The notes beneath the pieces were generated by a model. It saw only the letters and a list, made by a program, of their open reading frames with translations, was not told the origin of the DNA and made no database searches. 64,000 nucleotides of DNA from Kalaharituber pfeilii (taxonomy: Eukaryota > Ascomycota > Pezizomycetes > Pezizales > Pezizaceae), in assembly GCA_015179045.1 (NCBI GenBank), contig WHUZ01000043.1, forward strand, positions 434,001 to 498,000, in the 5' to 3' direction. A program made the position numbers and the translations under genes. Shown one piece after another: positions 36,863 to 48,200 of this stretch; the stretch's first letter is position 1; every line of letters starts with the position of its first letter.

Positions 36863-38557
36863 ATGTCCACCCCTTCCCCATTTCGCTTCATTACCCCCCG
36901 CTCCAGACGCCCGGACAATACACTCGGGCACTCGACGCCGAGAGCTACGCAGCTCGCGAGACGGTTCCTGGTCGGCGGAACGCCGGCGGGTGGGGGAAGG
37001 AAGGCACGTGTGCATGAAGAGATTGAGATTGAGGATGAGACTGGAAGTGAGAATGAGAATAATGGAGAGGAGGGAATGGGAAAGAGTGTGTGGAAGGGGA
37101 TCGATGGGGATGTATTGGAGGAGGAGGAAAGTCAGAACGTTGAGGGGGGGGAAGTGGAGAAGGGAGCTAGAATGGAGGTACGGAAAGCAAAGGTTTGGGG
37201 TGGAGAGGTGTTGGATGAGGATGAGGATGGGGGAAGTGAAGGGAGCGGAGACGATGATGACGATGGAGGGAGCATAGGGGTGGGGCCGTCGAGGAGAAGG
37301 AAGAAGAGGAGAAAGGTGGGAGAGGGTGATGGTGGCGGCGGTGAGGTTGGGGGAGGAACTGCTGGGGTTTGGGAGGGAGACGCAGGTGGAGGAAGGGGGG
37401 TGATGAATGAGTTGGCGGGGGTGGATGGAATCGAGGATATGAATGAACGAGAGCAAGGCCGGAGCCCGGACGGAAACGAGGGAGAGGTGGAACGGGAGCT
37501 GGAGGAAGGAGAACAAAGTGGGATTGATGAAGAGGTGGTGGCGAGTTTGGCGAGGGACAGTGTGGAGATGCAGGATGAGGGAGGGGGCGCTGATAATGGA
37601 GATGTAGGTGATGGAGCTCTCCACCCGCCCAACTCCAACCCCTTCGCAATTCCCGCCAGGCCTGCCGCGTCTTCCCGTTTCAACTCCCAACCTCTTCCTT
37701 CCTCCTCTGCTGCTCAACTATCAGCTCGCAAGCCGCCACGCTTCAAGCTTTCCTCCGACGTCGGCCCCAGCTCCACTCTCCAATCCCATCCCGTACCCCT
37801 CGCCCCACACTCTTCCACCACCATAATCCCCCCTTCCACATCCTCCACAATTTCAAAACCAACCAAACCCGCCTCATCGTACTTCCGTACTCTCCTCCAC
37901 CATGGATCTACCTCAAATCCCGCCACTTCACCATGCCCATCCAACCCCATCGCCACCACCACCCTCACACTCCCAACAGACTGGTCGCCCTCTACCACAC
38001 GCACGCGCCGCGCGGGGAGAAAGGCAAAGAGCGCACAGCATGAGAAGTACGTTTCGGGGGGCCTTGCGCGGCAAGTGCAAACGTGGACCCTCGAGACTTT
38101 GATTGAGGGCCGAGATCGCGGCGGGCGGTTGCGGGGAGGGATCTTCGATGGTCCTGATACGGGGGCGGGAGACGGACCAAGGGCGGCGGTGGGAGGGTGG
38201 AGACGGCTCGAGATCCTCGCGTTTCCTTCCTGTAGCGGTGAGGGGGGGGGGAAAGAGCCAGGGTGGGATCTTAATGGCCTTACGCTCCTTGGGGAAGAAA
38301 CCTACGGGGCGACGACGGAGGTGAGGAGGTATCTGCTTGTGAGGGCTGGGGGGGTGGCAGGAAGGGGGTTGGGGGATGGCGGTGCTGCAGGTGCGAAGTT
38401 GGGGAGGGGTGTGCGAGTGAGGTATAGGTGGCCCTGGTGGGATGCTGACCTGGGGATGGAAAGGGCGATGGAGGGGGAAGGGGATAAGGGAGAACAGAGG
38501 GTATATAGGGTGTTAGTTGCGTGGGAGGAAGAGAGGGGTCAGGACGGTTCAGGGTAA
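36863..38557 (+). CDS. Conserved-looking low-complexity fungal protein, unknown function
   Basis: Single exon of 564 residues starting MSTPSPFRFITPRSR. I cannot name it. The N-terminus is Ser/Pro/Arg-rich (FRFITPRSRRP). Next comes an acidic Glu/Asp/Gly region (about residues 50-250) containing a basic patch RRRKKRRK that could be a nuclear localisation signal, then a Pro/Ser-rich linker (about 255-385). A more structured C-terminal domain begins near HEKYVSGGLARQVQTWTLETL, with alternating beta-like segments (RRLEILAF, LTLLGEETYG, RRYLLVRAGG, RVRYRWPWWD, YRVLVAWEEE). That end recalls an uncharacterised fungal nuclear protein family and might be an OB-like beta barrel, which is a guess. Base composition alternates between purine-rich and pyrimidine-rich blocks. 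Confidence 0.65.
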   Translation: MSTPSPFRFITPRSRRPDNTLGHSTPRATQLARRFLVGGTPAGGGRKARVHEEIEIEDETGSENENNGEEGMGKSVWKGIDGDVLEEEESQNVEGGEVEKGARMEVRKAKVWGGEVLDEDEDGGSEGSGDDDDDGGSIGVGPSRRRKKRRKVGEGDGGGGEVGGGTAGVWEGDAGGGRGVMNELAGVDGIEDMNEREQGRSPDGNEGEVERELEEGEQSGIDEEVVASLARDSVEMQDEGGGADNGDVGDGALHPPNSNPFAIPARPAASSRFNSQPLPSSSAAQLSARKPPRFKLSSDVGPSSTLQSHPVPLAPHSSTTIIPPSTSSTISKPTKPASSYFRTLLHHGSTSNPATSPCPSNPIATTTLTLPTDWSPSTTRTRRAGRKAKSAQHEKYVSGGLARQVQTWTLETLIEGRDRGGRLRGGIFDGPDTGAGDGPRAAVGGWRRLEILAFPSCSGEGGGKEPGWDLNGLTLLGEETYGATTEVRRYLLVRAGGVAGRGLGDGGAAGAKLGRGVRVRYRWPWWDADLGMERAMEGEGDKGEQRVYRVLVAWEEERGQDGSG

Positions 38558-38773
38558 TGGCGGATGTATGAAAAGTAATTTTGGCAACCATTACTGTTCA
38601 GGAGCTCATGAAAGTTTGCTTTCCTGGCTAGATTGCTTTGGATTGTTACGAAACATGAATATGAGGGCTTTGTATTAGGAATCGTTTACTTTACTTGAAA
38701 GCTATGCATCGGATATATCTCTATACTCATCTAATCGGTACCTGTTTTTGCAAAACATGCATAAATGTGCATA
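38558..38773. other. Short 3' flank
   Basis: AT-rich 3' flank of the preceding gene, up to the left end of the MITE. Nothing else is seen. Confidence 0.5.
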
Positions 38774-39614
38774 CAGTCACTGGTCAAAAGTCTTGGTGAC
38801 GCCACTTTTCTTGGCACCTCAAAATGCTTGCTTGCACAACTTCAAATGCTCATATCTCCACGATCCATAGCTCAATTTCAGAAGTTGTACCAGCAATTGA
38901 TAGCACCGTGTCTATAGTCTTGCATATCACATGCAGCAATCATGAGAATAGTAGTAGTCAATTATATGGACCAATAAATCAGGAGCAAATTCTACCATTT
39001 TTTACCTAAATTCTCTCTGCATAATAGTGTAGTTCCATACAAGGAGAATATTTTTGGGGCTAGTAAATTTTGCTATGAAAATACACATTCAGTCCATCTT
39101 ATTTCATATTTTTGATATCTTTTATGTTGTGTTGCGGGTTCTGTGTGGAGCTATTTATTTCCAGACACCGATATTTGACCCTAAAATGACAATTTTGTAT
39201 GGGAATTTGGCAATCTTGGCGTTCTTTGAAGTTTGCGATTTTATCTCGGCAGCCACATGGCCCCAACATCTGTTCTACAACCGGAACCATGAAGTTTCAG
39301 GTAGTACCTATCATACAAAAAATCCTGTTTGTCTATCTAGCTGTGGTGCTAAAGATACATCACATTTCAAAAAGTCACAGTTTTTGTATGGAATACCTAG
39401 TCATCAATAACCTTTTGTAGATATTACACTGCAATCAGTGTGCTATAAGTATATCCTGTGCTATAGCATAAACCATACTGCTTACACTATCACCAGTTCA
39501 AGTTGTAGGTTAATTGGGTCATTTCTCGTGGAGATATCTCAATTTTTGTTCTTATGGACATTGTCGCCGCTTGGTGCTCAGATCGCTTTCACCAAGACTT
39601 TTGACCAGTGACTG
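38774..39614. mobile_element. Tc1/mariner-like MITE with perfect 26 bp terminal inverted repeats
   Basis: The left end begins CAGTCACTGGTCAAAAGTC (38774-38799 for the 26 bp repeat). Its exact reverse complement is at 39589-39614. The left flank is TA and the right flank is TG, consistent with a TA target duplication with one change. A second motif, ATATCTCCACGA, lies 78 bp from the left end (38852-38863), and its reverse complement lies 77 bp from the right end (39526-39537), like the subterminal sites of Tc1/mariner IR/DR elements. The 841 bp interior is AT-rich and encodes no transposase; its longest frame (about 118 codons) has no DDE motif. It is therefore a non-autonomous element. Confidence 0.85.
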
Positions 39615-39882
39615 TGAATAATCGGAGAAGAAAATAAAAAATACAAGACATTCAAGGAAAACAAAAAGACCAATATACTGAAAGACAAGACAAGAGACGT
39701 AAGAGCTAAAAGCACACAGATAAAGTGACAAAAGCCCGGATTTACCCATGATATTACCCAGACTCGTTAACACATACAATAGACGCATACACACAGATAA
39801 AAAAGAAAATGTAGAGGCTTAGATACAGTAATCGAAAACTAACTACACCCATCCCTCGTAAAAACGAAATTAAACCAGAACT
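39615..39882. other. 3' flank of MRC1
   Basis: A-rich 3' flank of the minus-strand MRC1 gene between its stop and the MITE. No other feature is seen. Confidence 0.5.
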
Positions 39883-42800
39883 TCACGAAAAACTCCCTCT
39901 TGCCAACATGCCCACAACCCCCTCGGTCCCCGCACCCCCCCTTCCCTTTCCCGCAATCTTCACCACCTCCGCCCTCCTCCGCGCCTCCTTCAGCAGCCTC
40001 ACCCTCCTCCTCTCCTCCTCCTTCGACACTCCAACCTGCTTCCCTCGTCCCTCTGCCGCCCGTGCCGCAGCGGCGTTATAATTGATCGCCGAGGACGCCT
40101 TATTAGTGGACTTTTTCTTCATTGGACCGGAGTCGTCTCCTGTGTTGGCGGTGGTAGTTGCGGTTGTGGACGGCGACTCTGATGTGGCAGCAGATAGCTG
40201 CGAGTTTGTTGTTGCGCGGCGCAGCAGAGTGGGCACGCGGAAGCCGCCCGCAAGGGGGTCGCTGTCGCGGTCTGGGGCGTGAAAGGCCATTTTGGCGGTG
40301 GCGGAGGTAACCGTGGAGGAGGTGCGGGTACGCTTGAGTGAGATGCGGTCGATGACGGCGGATTTTGTGGCGCGGGTCCGGCGGGAGAACTGTAAGGAGG
40401 AGGCGTTTGTGGTAGTACCGGCTTCGTCGTCTCCGGCACCGTGGCTGTCGGAATCGGAATCGGTAAGTTCCAGGGCGAGTTTCTCTTGCGTTTCCTCGTC
40501 GACGAGGAAAGAGAGCTGTTCGCGGATGTCTGATAGTGCGGGGTTTTTAGTTCGCTTGGAATTGGTGGCGATGCGTGAGCGCGGCATCTTCGGGCCCGCC
40601 GCGAAGGCGTCCGAGTCCGATTGTGACGCTACCGGAAGCGCAACATCTACATCCGCATCTGCAGCTGTGGTACCCTCATCTCGACATCCTGTCTCAGCAT
40701 CCGCTCGTTCCTTCTCATTCACCGGCGTCGCGGGCGACTCTAACATATCCACGTCTTCGTCCATTGCATCCAGAAAACTGACCCCTTCCTCTCTCTCATT
40801 ATCCTGTAGACACTCTAGGAACGCGTTCCTTTTGGGGTTCGCGGCAATCTGGCTGATGTTCGTGTCCTGGAGAAGTAGTTTGCGGAGGCGAGCCTCGTTG
40901 CGCCTTTTTATGGCCCGCCGACGCTCCATTTCGTCTTCGGAGTCGGAGAGGTCGAAGTCAGTGGCGCCGGCACCGCGTTTGCGGCGGAGGGCTCCGGATT
41001 GCAGGTCTTTGAAGAGCCTGGTGACTGTGCTGTGGTCGGATTGACGTTCTTTCTCTCTGTTGAGGTAAGAGATGGGATGGTGAGCCTCGAGCGTTGATTT
41101 AATAGTGTACATATAGGGATAGGGGAGATCAAAGGGTGTACATACGCATACCAAGCCTTGATCGCATTCTCGTCCACATCCTTTACCGAGTCATCGATCA
41201 TCTCCCGTAACTCCTCCTGTGCTTTCTCATCATTGTCGTCTTCATCATCACTGACACCACCGATACCAGCCCACTCGTCATCAGACTCCTGAGCCTGCTC
41301 TTCGACCATGTCTTTGGCTTCCGATTTCTTCTTGTCAAAGGCCTCCTTTTCCTGCCGCTTTTTTTCGGCAAGAGCAGCCTTTTTCATCATGATGAAGGCG
41401 TCCATGGGACCTGAGTCGTCATCGTTGTCTACATCGGCGCTCTCGTCTGCTTCCGAATCATCCTGATTGCCGGACTTGCGTACAAGGCGGCGAGTTTTTT
41501 TCGCAGCAAGCGGAGGAGACAAAGGCAGCGTAGCCTGTGTTGCCTGTGTAAGAGGACCTGTGGAGTCTGGTGGATCGAATCTCGCGTACTTCTGTATCGG
41601 AGACGAGCTGAAGCCTGCGTCGGGAGTGGGATTCGGAAGGTCGGATTGTGTCATTGGATACGTCCCGTCTTCCTCCGTCAATAATTGGGACTGTGAGTAG
41701 TTTAGGTCTACTTTTGGGAAGCTCTCGCTTTGGCTCTTCTCTTCTTCACCCTTCGTAGTCTCTTTACTAGAGATCTCATCGTCGGCCTCGGAATCAGAGG
41801 GTACTGGGCTCGGGTCGTATTGTAGATCCACATCCATGGTCGACTTCTCCTGAGGCGAGAGCTCACCATCCTGCTCGCCGAAAGCGAGTGGGTCTTGCGT
41901 GTTTGGGAGTCCGTTTATTGACGCATCGCGGGGGTTATCGATCTTCGATACTCCGGACTGCGTAGGCTTGAACGAGAATGGCTGGTCGCCATCGCCGTCG
42001 TCGCCTTCATCGCCTATGGTACATTGGAACATCTGTGTGAGGCCCATGGGGGCAGCGTCGATGTCTAAGCCGGGGAACGCAGCGAAGGGATTTTTACTCG
42101 TGGATTCAGGCGGGGGTTTGTCGATGTCCATCTTGTCCTCATCTTCGTCGTCATCCTCGTCAAAGACGCGATTTTTCCGGCGTGGTTTGCGTGTGTGGCC
42201 TCCTAGAGCCATTTCTTCTTCTTCATCCTCAGCTTCATCCTCCTCGGCTAGGTTATCAATGAACGGATTTTGAGCATCCGCTTCCTTTTCTATGTCCTCT
42301 TCATCCTCCTCCTCCTCCTCCTCCTCCTCCTCCTCCTCCTCTTCCTCGTCCGAGAAGTCAGAAACTTGGGAACCCTCCTCCGCACTTCCACTTCCTGCTT
42401 CTTCCTCCTGTTCATCAACACCCTGCTCCTCATCCGACCCAGATAGCTCATAATGAGACCCTTGCTTCTCCTCTAACCAATCCCCGTCCTCTTCACTCGG
42501 TATATCATCTTCCTCCGCTAACTCATCAACCTCATCCGGCACTAACTCCCCTTTTCTAATTTTTTCTAACCTTTCCTGTTTCTGCTCCCGCTTCTTAATC
42601 CTCTCCGCCTCCAACCTTGCCTTCTCAAGCTGCTCCTCAACAGTAGCTATATCCTTCGCCTTCTCCTCCGCGGACCTAACATCAATACCCTTTGCCTTGA
42701 GCTCATTGATCCGCTCCTCTCTCTCCTGTAGCGCCTGTTGCCGTGACTTTCGTAAAAGCTCAAAAGCGAGTTGCTTAGAGTTCAATTTTGCATTAGGTCT

Positions 42801-44603
42801 CGCTTTGCTAGGTGACTTCGTGTTCATCGGACCCGTATTGCCGGAACGCCTCCGTAGCTCCAGGATAGAAGCTTCTTTCGCAGCCTGCTCGCGCGCCTTC
42901 CTTTCCCGCGCTTGCTCTTCCAGAGCTGCAAGTTTCCGCGCTTGTAGAATGGCGTACCGGTTTTGTTGCGCCTTGACGGCGGGCTCGACTATTTCAAGGT
43001 CGGAGTCGTCGGAGTCGATGGTAGTTATGGGTGGTTTGTTGGGGAGTTTGATGGAGACGGGAAGGAGTTTTAACCCTTTCTTGGTCTTTGGAGGAGTAGG
43101 AGGATAAATCGCCCTGCCTTTACCTTTGTCGAGTTTTCGCGGTGGGGAGGTCGATACTGGTGATGGGGATTTGCTGTCTTTAATTGTAGCTTTAGGTTTT
43201 TCGGCGATATCAAAAGCTGCAAGAAGGTCTTTTGTACTTGGGACTCCCAGAACGTATGTATCGTTGTTCCCACAGTCTTTCTTTTGCTGCTCCACAGTTT
43301 CTGTTTTCTCTACAGGCGGGGTGGTACTCTTTTCCTCCTTCTCCGTGGACATAACTACCTCACTTTTCGTATCCATCGTGGTTTTCGGCTTAAACCCAAA
43401 CTTAGCAAACAAGCTCTCTTTCCCAATTTTCACCTTGGTTTTCGCCTGATGCGCCAACTGCATATTCCTTGCCATGCGCTGTGTCTCTCTCGCCATCTCG
43501 GCCAGCGCCTTCTTCCCTGCCGCCCTTTTCGGGCGATGTTGCGACGATTGAAGTGCGCGACTTGCCTCCCCATCTGAGTCTTCCTCATCGTCCTCTTCGT
43601 CACCCTCTACATCCGCAGCCCTTGCGAGCCGCTCAGCACGTTTCTGGTCTTCAAGAGCCTGCTTCTCACGGCGTTCACGGCGCTTCTGTTCGACAAGGGC
43701 CTTGAAACGGAGATTGGAGTGAAGATTGCGGGGGAGTTCAGTATCGCTGTCTTCGTCGTCGTTGTTTTGGGGTTGCGCCGATGCAATGCTGGTGGTGATG
43801 TGAGCCGGCGAGAGACTGGTGGCATTGGTTTCTTCAGGATCCTTCGTAGTATTTAGACCACTGCTGTCGCCCTCATCGTCTGTATCCCGTTGCGAAAAAG
43901 GCAACCTCCTATCTTTCTTCCTCTTCCCAGATTTCCCACTGAACTCCCCATCTCCACTCTTCCGTAATCGATTCCGCATCACAGGAACATGTTCTTCGTC
44001 CTCCTCTTTCTCCTCATCATTCCTCATCTCAGATTCATCAACCTCCATCCTTGCACTTATCCTTGATCGTACGATTGGTACTTCATCCTCATCCCTCTCA
44101 TTCTCAGCCCCCGATGCTTCTTTCATATGACTGTCCGCATCCTGATCCATATCCCTACTGGGCTCTTTCGTCGTAGTCGTACGCTTTGAAACCGCCGCGC
44201 GAGGCATATCGTCCTCATCATCATCATCATCATCGGTATTGTCGAATGCAGCGAGCATCGCCCGGACTTTGGAGCGCGGGGTAAGGTCGAATCGGCCGTC
44301 GTTTGCAGGTGATGCATTGCGCGGTGTAGCGGGTGCGGAGTACGTTGGCGGAGAGGTGGGAGGGGGAGGGGTTTTTGCGCGGGGGAGTCCATTGATATTG
44401 CTATTGTAGTGGATTCGTCTCAGTCGTTCAACTGCCGCAGCAGCATTCCCGCTAGAAGTCGCACTGAGAGGGCCCCGCAGCCTCAGGTTGTGCAGGTTTG
44501 GCAAGAACGGCAATGGCCCGAAGGCCCTGTGGCTGTAGTAGAGTGGCCTGGAGACGGGCCCGGTGTGAGGAGGAGTGCTTGGGGAGCGGCAGGGTTGGAG
44601 CAC
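39883..44603 (-). CDS. MRC1: Mediator of replication checkpoint 1 (Mrc1/claspin); 5' end unresolved
   Basis: A large first exon (open from 44603 down to 41146) is joined through an 89 bp intron (GTATGT...ACAG, 41145-41057) to 41056-39883. Mrc1 travels with the replication fork, couples polymerase to helicase and relays the checkpoint signal to the Rad53/Cds1 kinase. Fungal Mrc1 landmarks are LTPRSKVRAMLAAFD near the N-terminus, repeated TQ/SQ sites (for example YPMTQSDL, LTQATQ, NYSQSQLL), a poly-Glu stretch, and the DDEWAGIGGVSDDE...IDD block. Spanning the intron is LFKDLQSGALRRKRG...DLSDSEDE, followed by IREQLSFLVDEETQ. The first in-frame ATG in this exon is at 44258, inside the conserved N-terminal block, so the real start is probably in an unrecognised upstream exon. 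Confidence 0.88.
42302..42345. repeat. Coding (TCC)n array, poly-Glu in MRC1
   Basis: About 13-14 CTC/TCC triplets on the plus strand encode an uninterrupted run of 17-18 Glu (with neighbouring GAA codons) in the acidic middle of Mrc1. It is an in-frame microsatellite, so length variation between strains would not break the gene. Confidence 0.9.
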
Positions 44604-45230
44604 GGCACGCCTTTGCGCTCAAAGCTACGCGGCCGCGTTAATTGGTCTTGGCGCGTTTTCTGCACGTGACAGTGTAGTGAACATGAGATACGCTTTTTTT
44701 AGGTAGTGAATCTACTGGACATTACACAAAAGCACCAAACTACAGAGTAATGTAGCAGATTAACCAGTATTTGCTCTAAGTATGTAGCTGCCCGCAAGTA
44801 ACCCATCCCTGGTCCCAAAGACTTCAACCCTCCCAGATCCCTCCATAATCGTATACACAACACTGCGCTTTTAACAAACCAAACACAGACAAAAATTTTA
44901 TATGATGCAATACGCTGAACATGAAAACGAGTCCCATAAATGGAAAGAGCAGACATGATTAAAGTCACACATAAGGGGAATTCCCATCATAGACCCCCAG
45001 GCCTCCGTTCTTACCCCAGCATCCATCTCTCAAACATTCAACATCAACATCTCATTTTCTCGTGAATCTTTTTTAACTTTGGTAGATAGACGTATTAGGA
45101 CTTGTGATTATGATGGCAAGATAGAAATTCAGTCGACTGAGAATCTGCTGACAAGGCAACCAGCCCAAGAACAGGATATGATGATGCGAAGGGACTGAAG
45201 ATAGCAATGGTGGGCCACAGGATATCCACA
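44604..45230. other. Intergenic between SPT6 (3') and MRC1 (5')
   Basis: 627 bp that must hold the SPT6 3' untranslated region and the MRC1 promoter. It contains a minus-strand ATG at 44684, in the same phase as MRC1, which reaches a TAG after 19 codons. This is a candidate first exon of MRC1 if a donor lies within it. Confidence 0.45.
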
Positions 45231-48200
45231 TTATCGCCTGTGATGGCCGTAAGGCAGGCTATTATGGTGGTGGCTGCTGTAGTGATGGTTCACCGGTGGG
45301 GGTGGACCGCCACGGTGGCCGTGATTGTTCTGCTGCAAGGAGGACTGGAACAGCATTTTGAAACCCTGTAATGTCCGTTAATACTCAATATTCCTGATCA
45401 AGGAATCAGCGTTAGCCCAGGGGCAAACTCACGTTACAAAGTGCCGTCATATCTGGGTAGTCATTGTCTCGAAGTTGGAACGCATTTGGGATTACTTTGA
45501 CTTTCTACATATCAAGAAATGGTTAGCGTTCAATTCAGTATAAGGCTCACAGCGTTGACTTACCCAGCACATGATTTTGGCATTCAATCCAGCTTTGAAT
45601 ACTAGATCAAAGTATCCCGGGTGCTTGGTATCAAAGCAGAAACGATAGCTACTACGTTTCGGGTTGGCTTGCGAGTAGCTCGTTAACCACTTGTCGCAAT
45701 CTTCGCGAGTGCCCTCCTTAAACTTGTCGTGGGCAACCATTTCATCAACCTTGCGAGCCATTGCCTTGATATGTAGATGCATCAACTCGTCAAGATCCGT
45801 GTACGTGTATTTGCCCATAACACGGAGAAGTTTCCCAACGGTAAACTCGTTCTCTTTATCCAACTCTAGAACATCCACATGTTGATAGATACCATCGGCA
45901 ACTTTCCAAGTTATTGCAATATGATCCATACCCATAGATGACGGCCGGATAACTGCGTCCCCACGATATAGTTTCGACAAATATTCTTCAGCCTGCCGGC
46001 TATTAAAGGGTCGGAAAAGTGGATGCTTGATCACCCTAACAGTCCGCTGTTGCTCCTGGTTTGTCACGGCAAGTTTCGCACGATCTTTCTCTTCACGAAT
46101 CTCATCCCAATCATCTGGATCGCGGTCTTGCCTATCAAACCTTCGCGCGGCATTCCTAATATCACTTTCCCGAAGAGATATTTCCGCGAAGAAGGACTTC
46201 CGATTCAGCGCAACGATTTTACCCTGAACTGTTTGTCCAACAGCGTAAAGGGCATGAACAGAGACACCTGAGCTGTCCACCATATCCGAGGCGACGTTGC
46301 CATCAATGCCACAGTCGAGACGTAAAGCGATGTACCTGTCAGTAACACGACGAATATTGACAGGAACCACCATCCCCTCAAATAATGTTTCCGTAGTCTC
46401 CCCTGTTAACATAGTGAAAATCTTATCAACACTCAGTAACTTGAATGGTTTTCGAAGTTCCTCGTAGGGGTGCTGTAGCTCCGCTCTGATAGTTTCCAGT
46501 GTCGCACGCTTCTTTTGATTAAAGGTCTTCTCAAGTTCTTCGGCATACTCCTCCAAGATCAAGTCATTCACCTTGTTCTCCTGCTGACTATTCACCAATT
46601 CAGATACGACCGCGCCCGGTCCATGGGTGTTGACCAAGTTGTGGATATCTTCCTCATCCAGCTCAAGTGCATCAGCTGCCATTTTACGACCAAGATCATA
46701 ATCTTCAGGATGGACACGAGTATTATCGAGATAGTCTGCACCCGGCTCAGCGGATTCATATTCAATCCAAATGAAGCTTGAACAGTTGACGAAAATGTTC
46801 CCTCCAACAACCGGCAGTAGATTCTTATCGGGATCTCCAACCAATTCAGAACGAGTAGCTAGTCGCCCACCCTGCGATTACTTGTCAGCAACCTATCAAC
46901 TAAAACTATAGGTGATGAATGGCTTACTCACGTTAGCAGTAATCGACTTCAATATACTCGTTGCTTTTCGGGGTCCAAGACCGGAAATGTATGGTAGCAG
47001 GTTTCCGACATAATTTTGACTTTTCAGTGCCTCATTTATGTTGACACCAACCATATTGACTATATCAACCATCGCACTCTCCAATTTTCGAATTAGCTTT
47101 TCTGGTGGTAGAAGTTGCTGGGCAGGGTGGAAAGATATAGAGACGATATCTTTGCCTAGAGCTGCATATTCCAGCAACGGGCTCTGCAGATATCTAGCCA
47201 GAGCGATACAGTACCGCACCAAAGGTGGGAACTCAGGGTACTCCAATTGGGAACGATGACTATTCTGGTATAGTCTAGCCACCTCATCGTTAACATAAAT
47301 AACATCAAGTGGATATCGCTCATCCTCATTCTCCCCTGCGACCGTGATATTCTCCTCATCCACAAGTTTCCGTATGTCATCTATCAGGCGATGTGTTGCT
47401 ACGGTAAACCCAGCAACACCAACGACATCCGGTTTCTTCCTTCTGATGAGCTCTGCAAATTCTCTCTTCGCTTGTTCGTCTCGAAGGTCTGGGTACTTGA
47501 CTTGTTCTCTTATTCTGCCGAAGTCATCCATGTAAACACAAACAACAGCGTCCTTTCCATGCTCTCCTTGGCCACTAGACACAGTAAGAACATTTGGAAC
47601 TTGACCCATGTCAAGCCCCTTAGGCTTGAATGGCGCTTGATCCAACCTCTTCAGGGAATGTTAGCCTTTATAAATCGTGAATGTTACAGAATCGGTCATT
47701 ACTTACCTCGCCATATGCTTCGCGACACTCAGCAGCAACTCTGTCTTCGCACTCTGTCTTAATATTTTCCTTGACTATCTTTTGCATCAGTTTCGCGATT
47801 TTTTCCATTGCCATATCCACAACATCCTTCCTTGCATTGTTCCATGAATTCGCTACATCACTCATATTTTCGGATGAGATAAGATCGTACAGAGGAGGCA
47901 GAGCAGAATCCGGCAATTCCAGCTTGACTTCTACAAGTCCCTCTTCCTCCGCTTTTAACATCCGCAAAAACATTCCGGGTTATCAAACAGTACGCGAATT
48001 TGTTGATTGCGGAGGTATTTGAACTCGTAATATTGATGTTGGTCGTCAATCTTCTTCACACCCATCTCCGTGACATCAATGTGAATGCGTCCTCTTGCAA
48101 AATATTTAGGACGAAGACATTTTCTCAGGCGGGGGCTCATGTATATCTCCTCGGCGAGCATCCGTTTAGCAGCTGCGATAACTGATTCGCTGGACATGAA

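Noticed and set aside
36842..37717. Minus-strand frames of 160-290 codons opposite the 36863 gene
   Set aside because: They are antisense of extreme purine blocks and read Ser/Pro/Leu/His low complexity; no start context or domain.
39054..39410. 118-codon frame inside the MITE as a possible transposase
   Set aside because: No DDE/D motif, helix-turn-helix or similarity to Tc1/mariner transposases that I can see; it runs from a TTG-type start.
40292..41044. 250-codon plus-strand frame opposite MRC1
   Set aside because: Antisense shadow of the well-supported MRC1 C-terminal exon.
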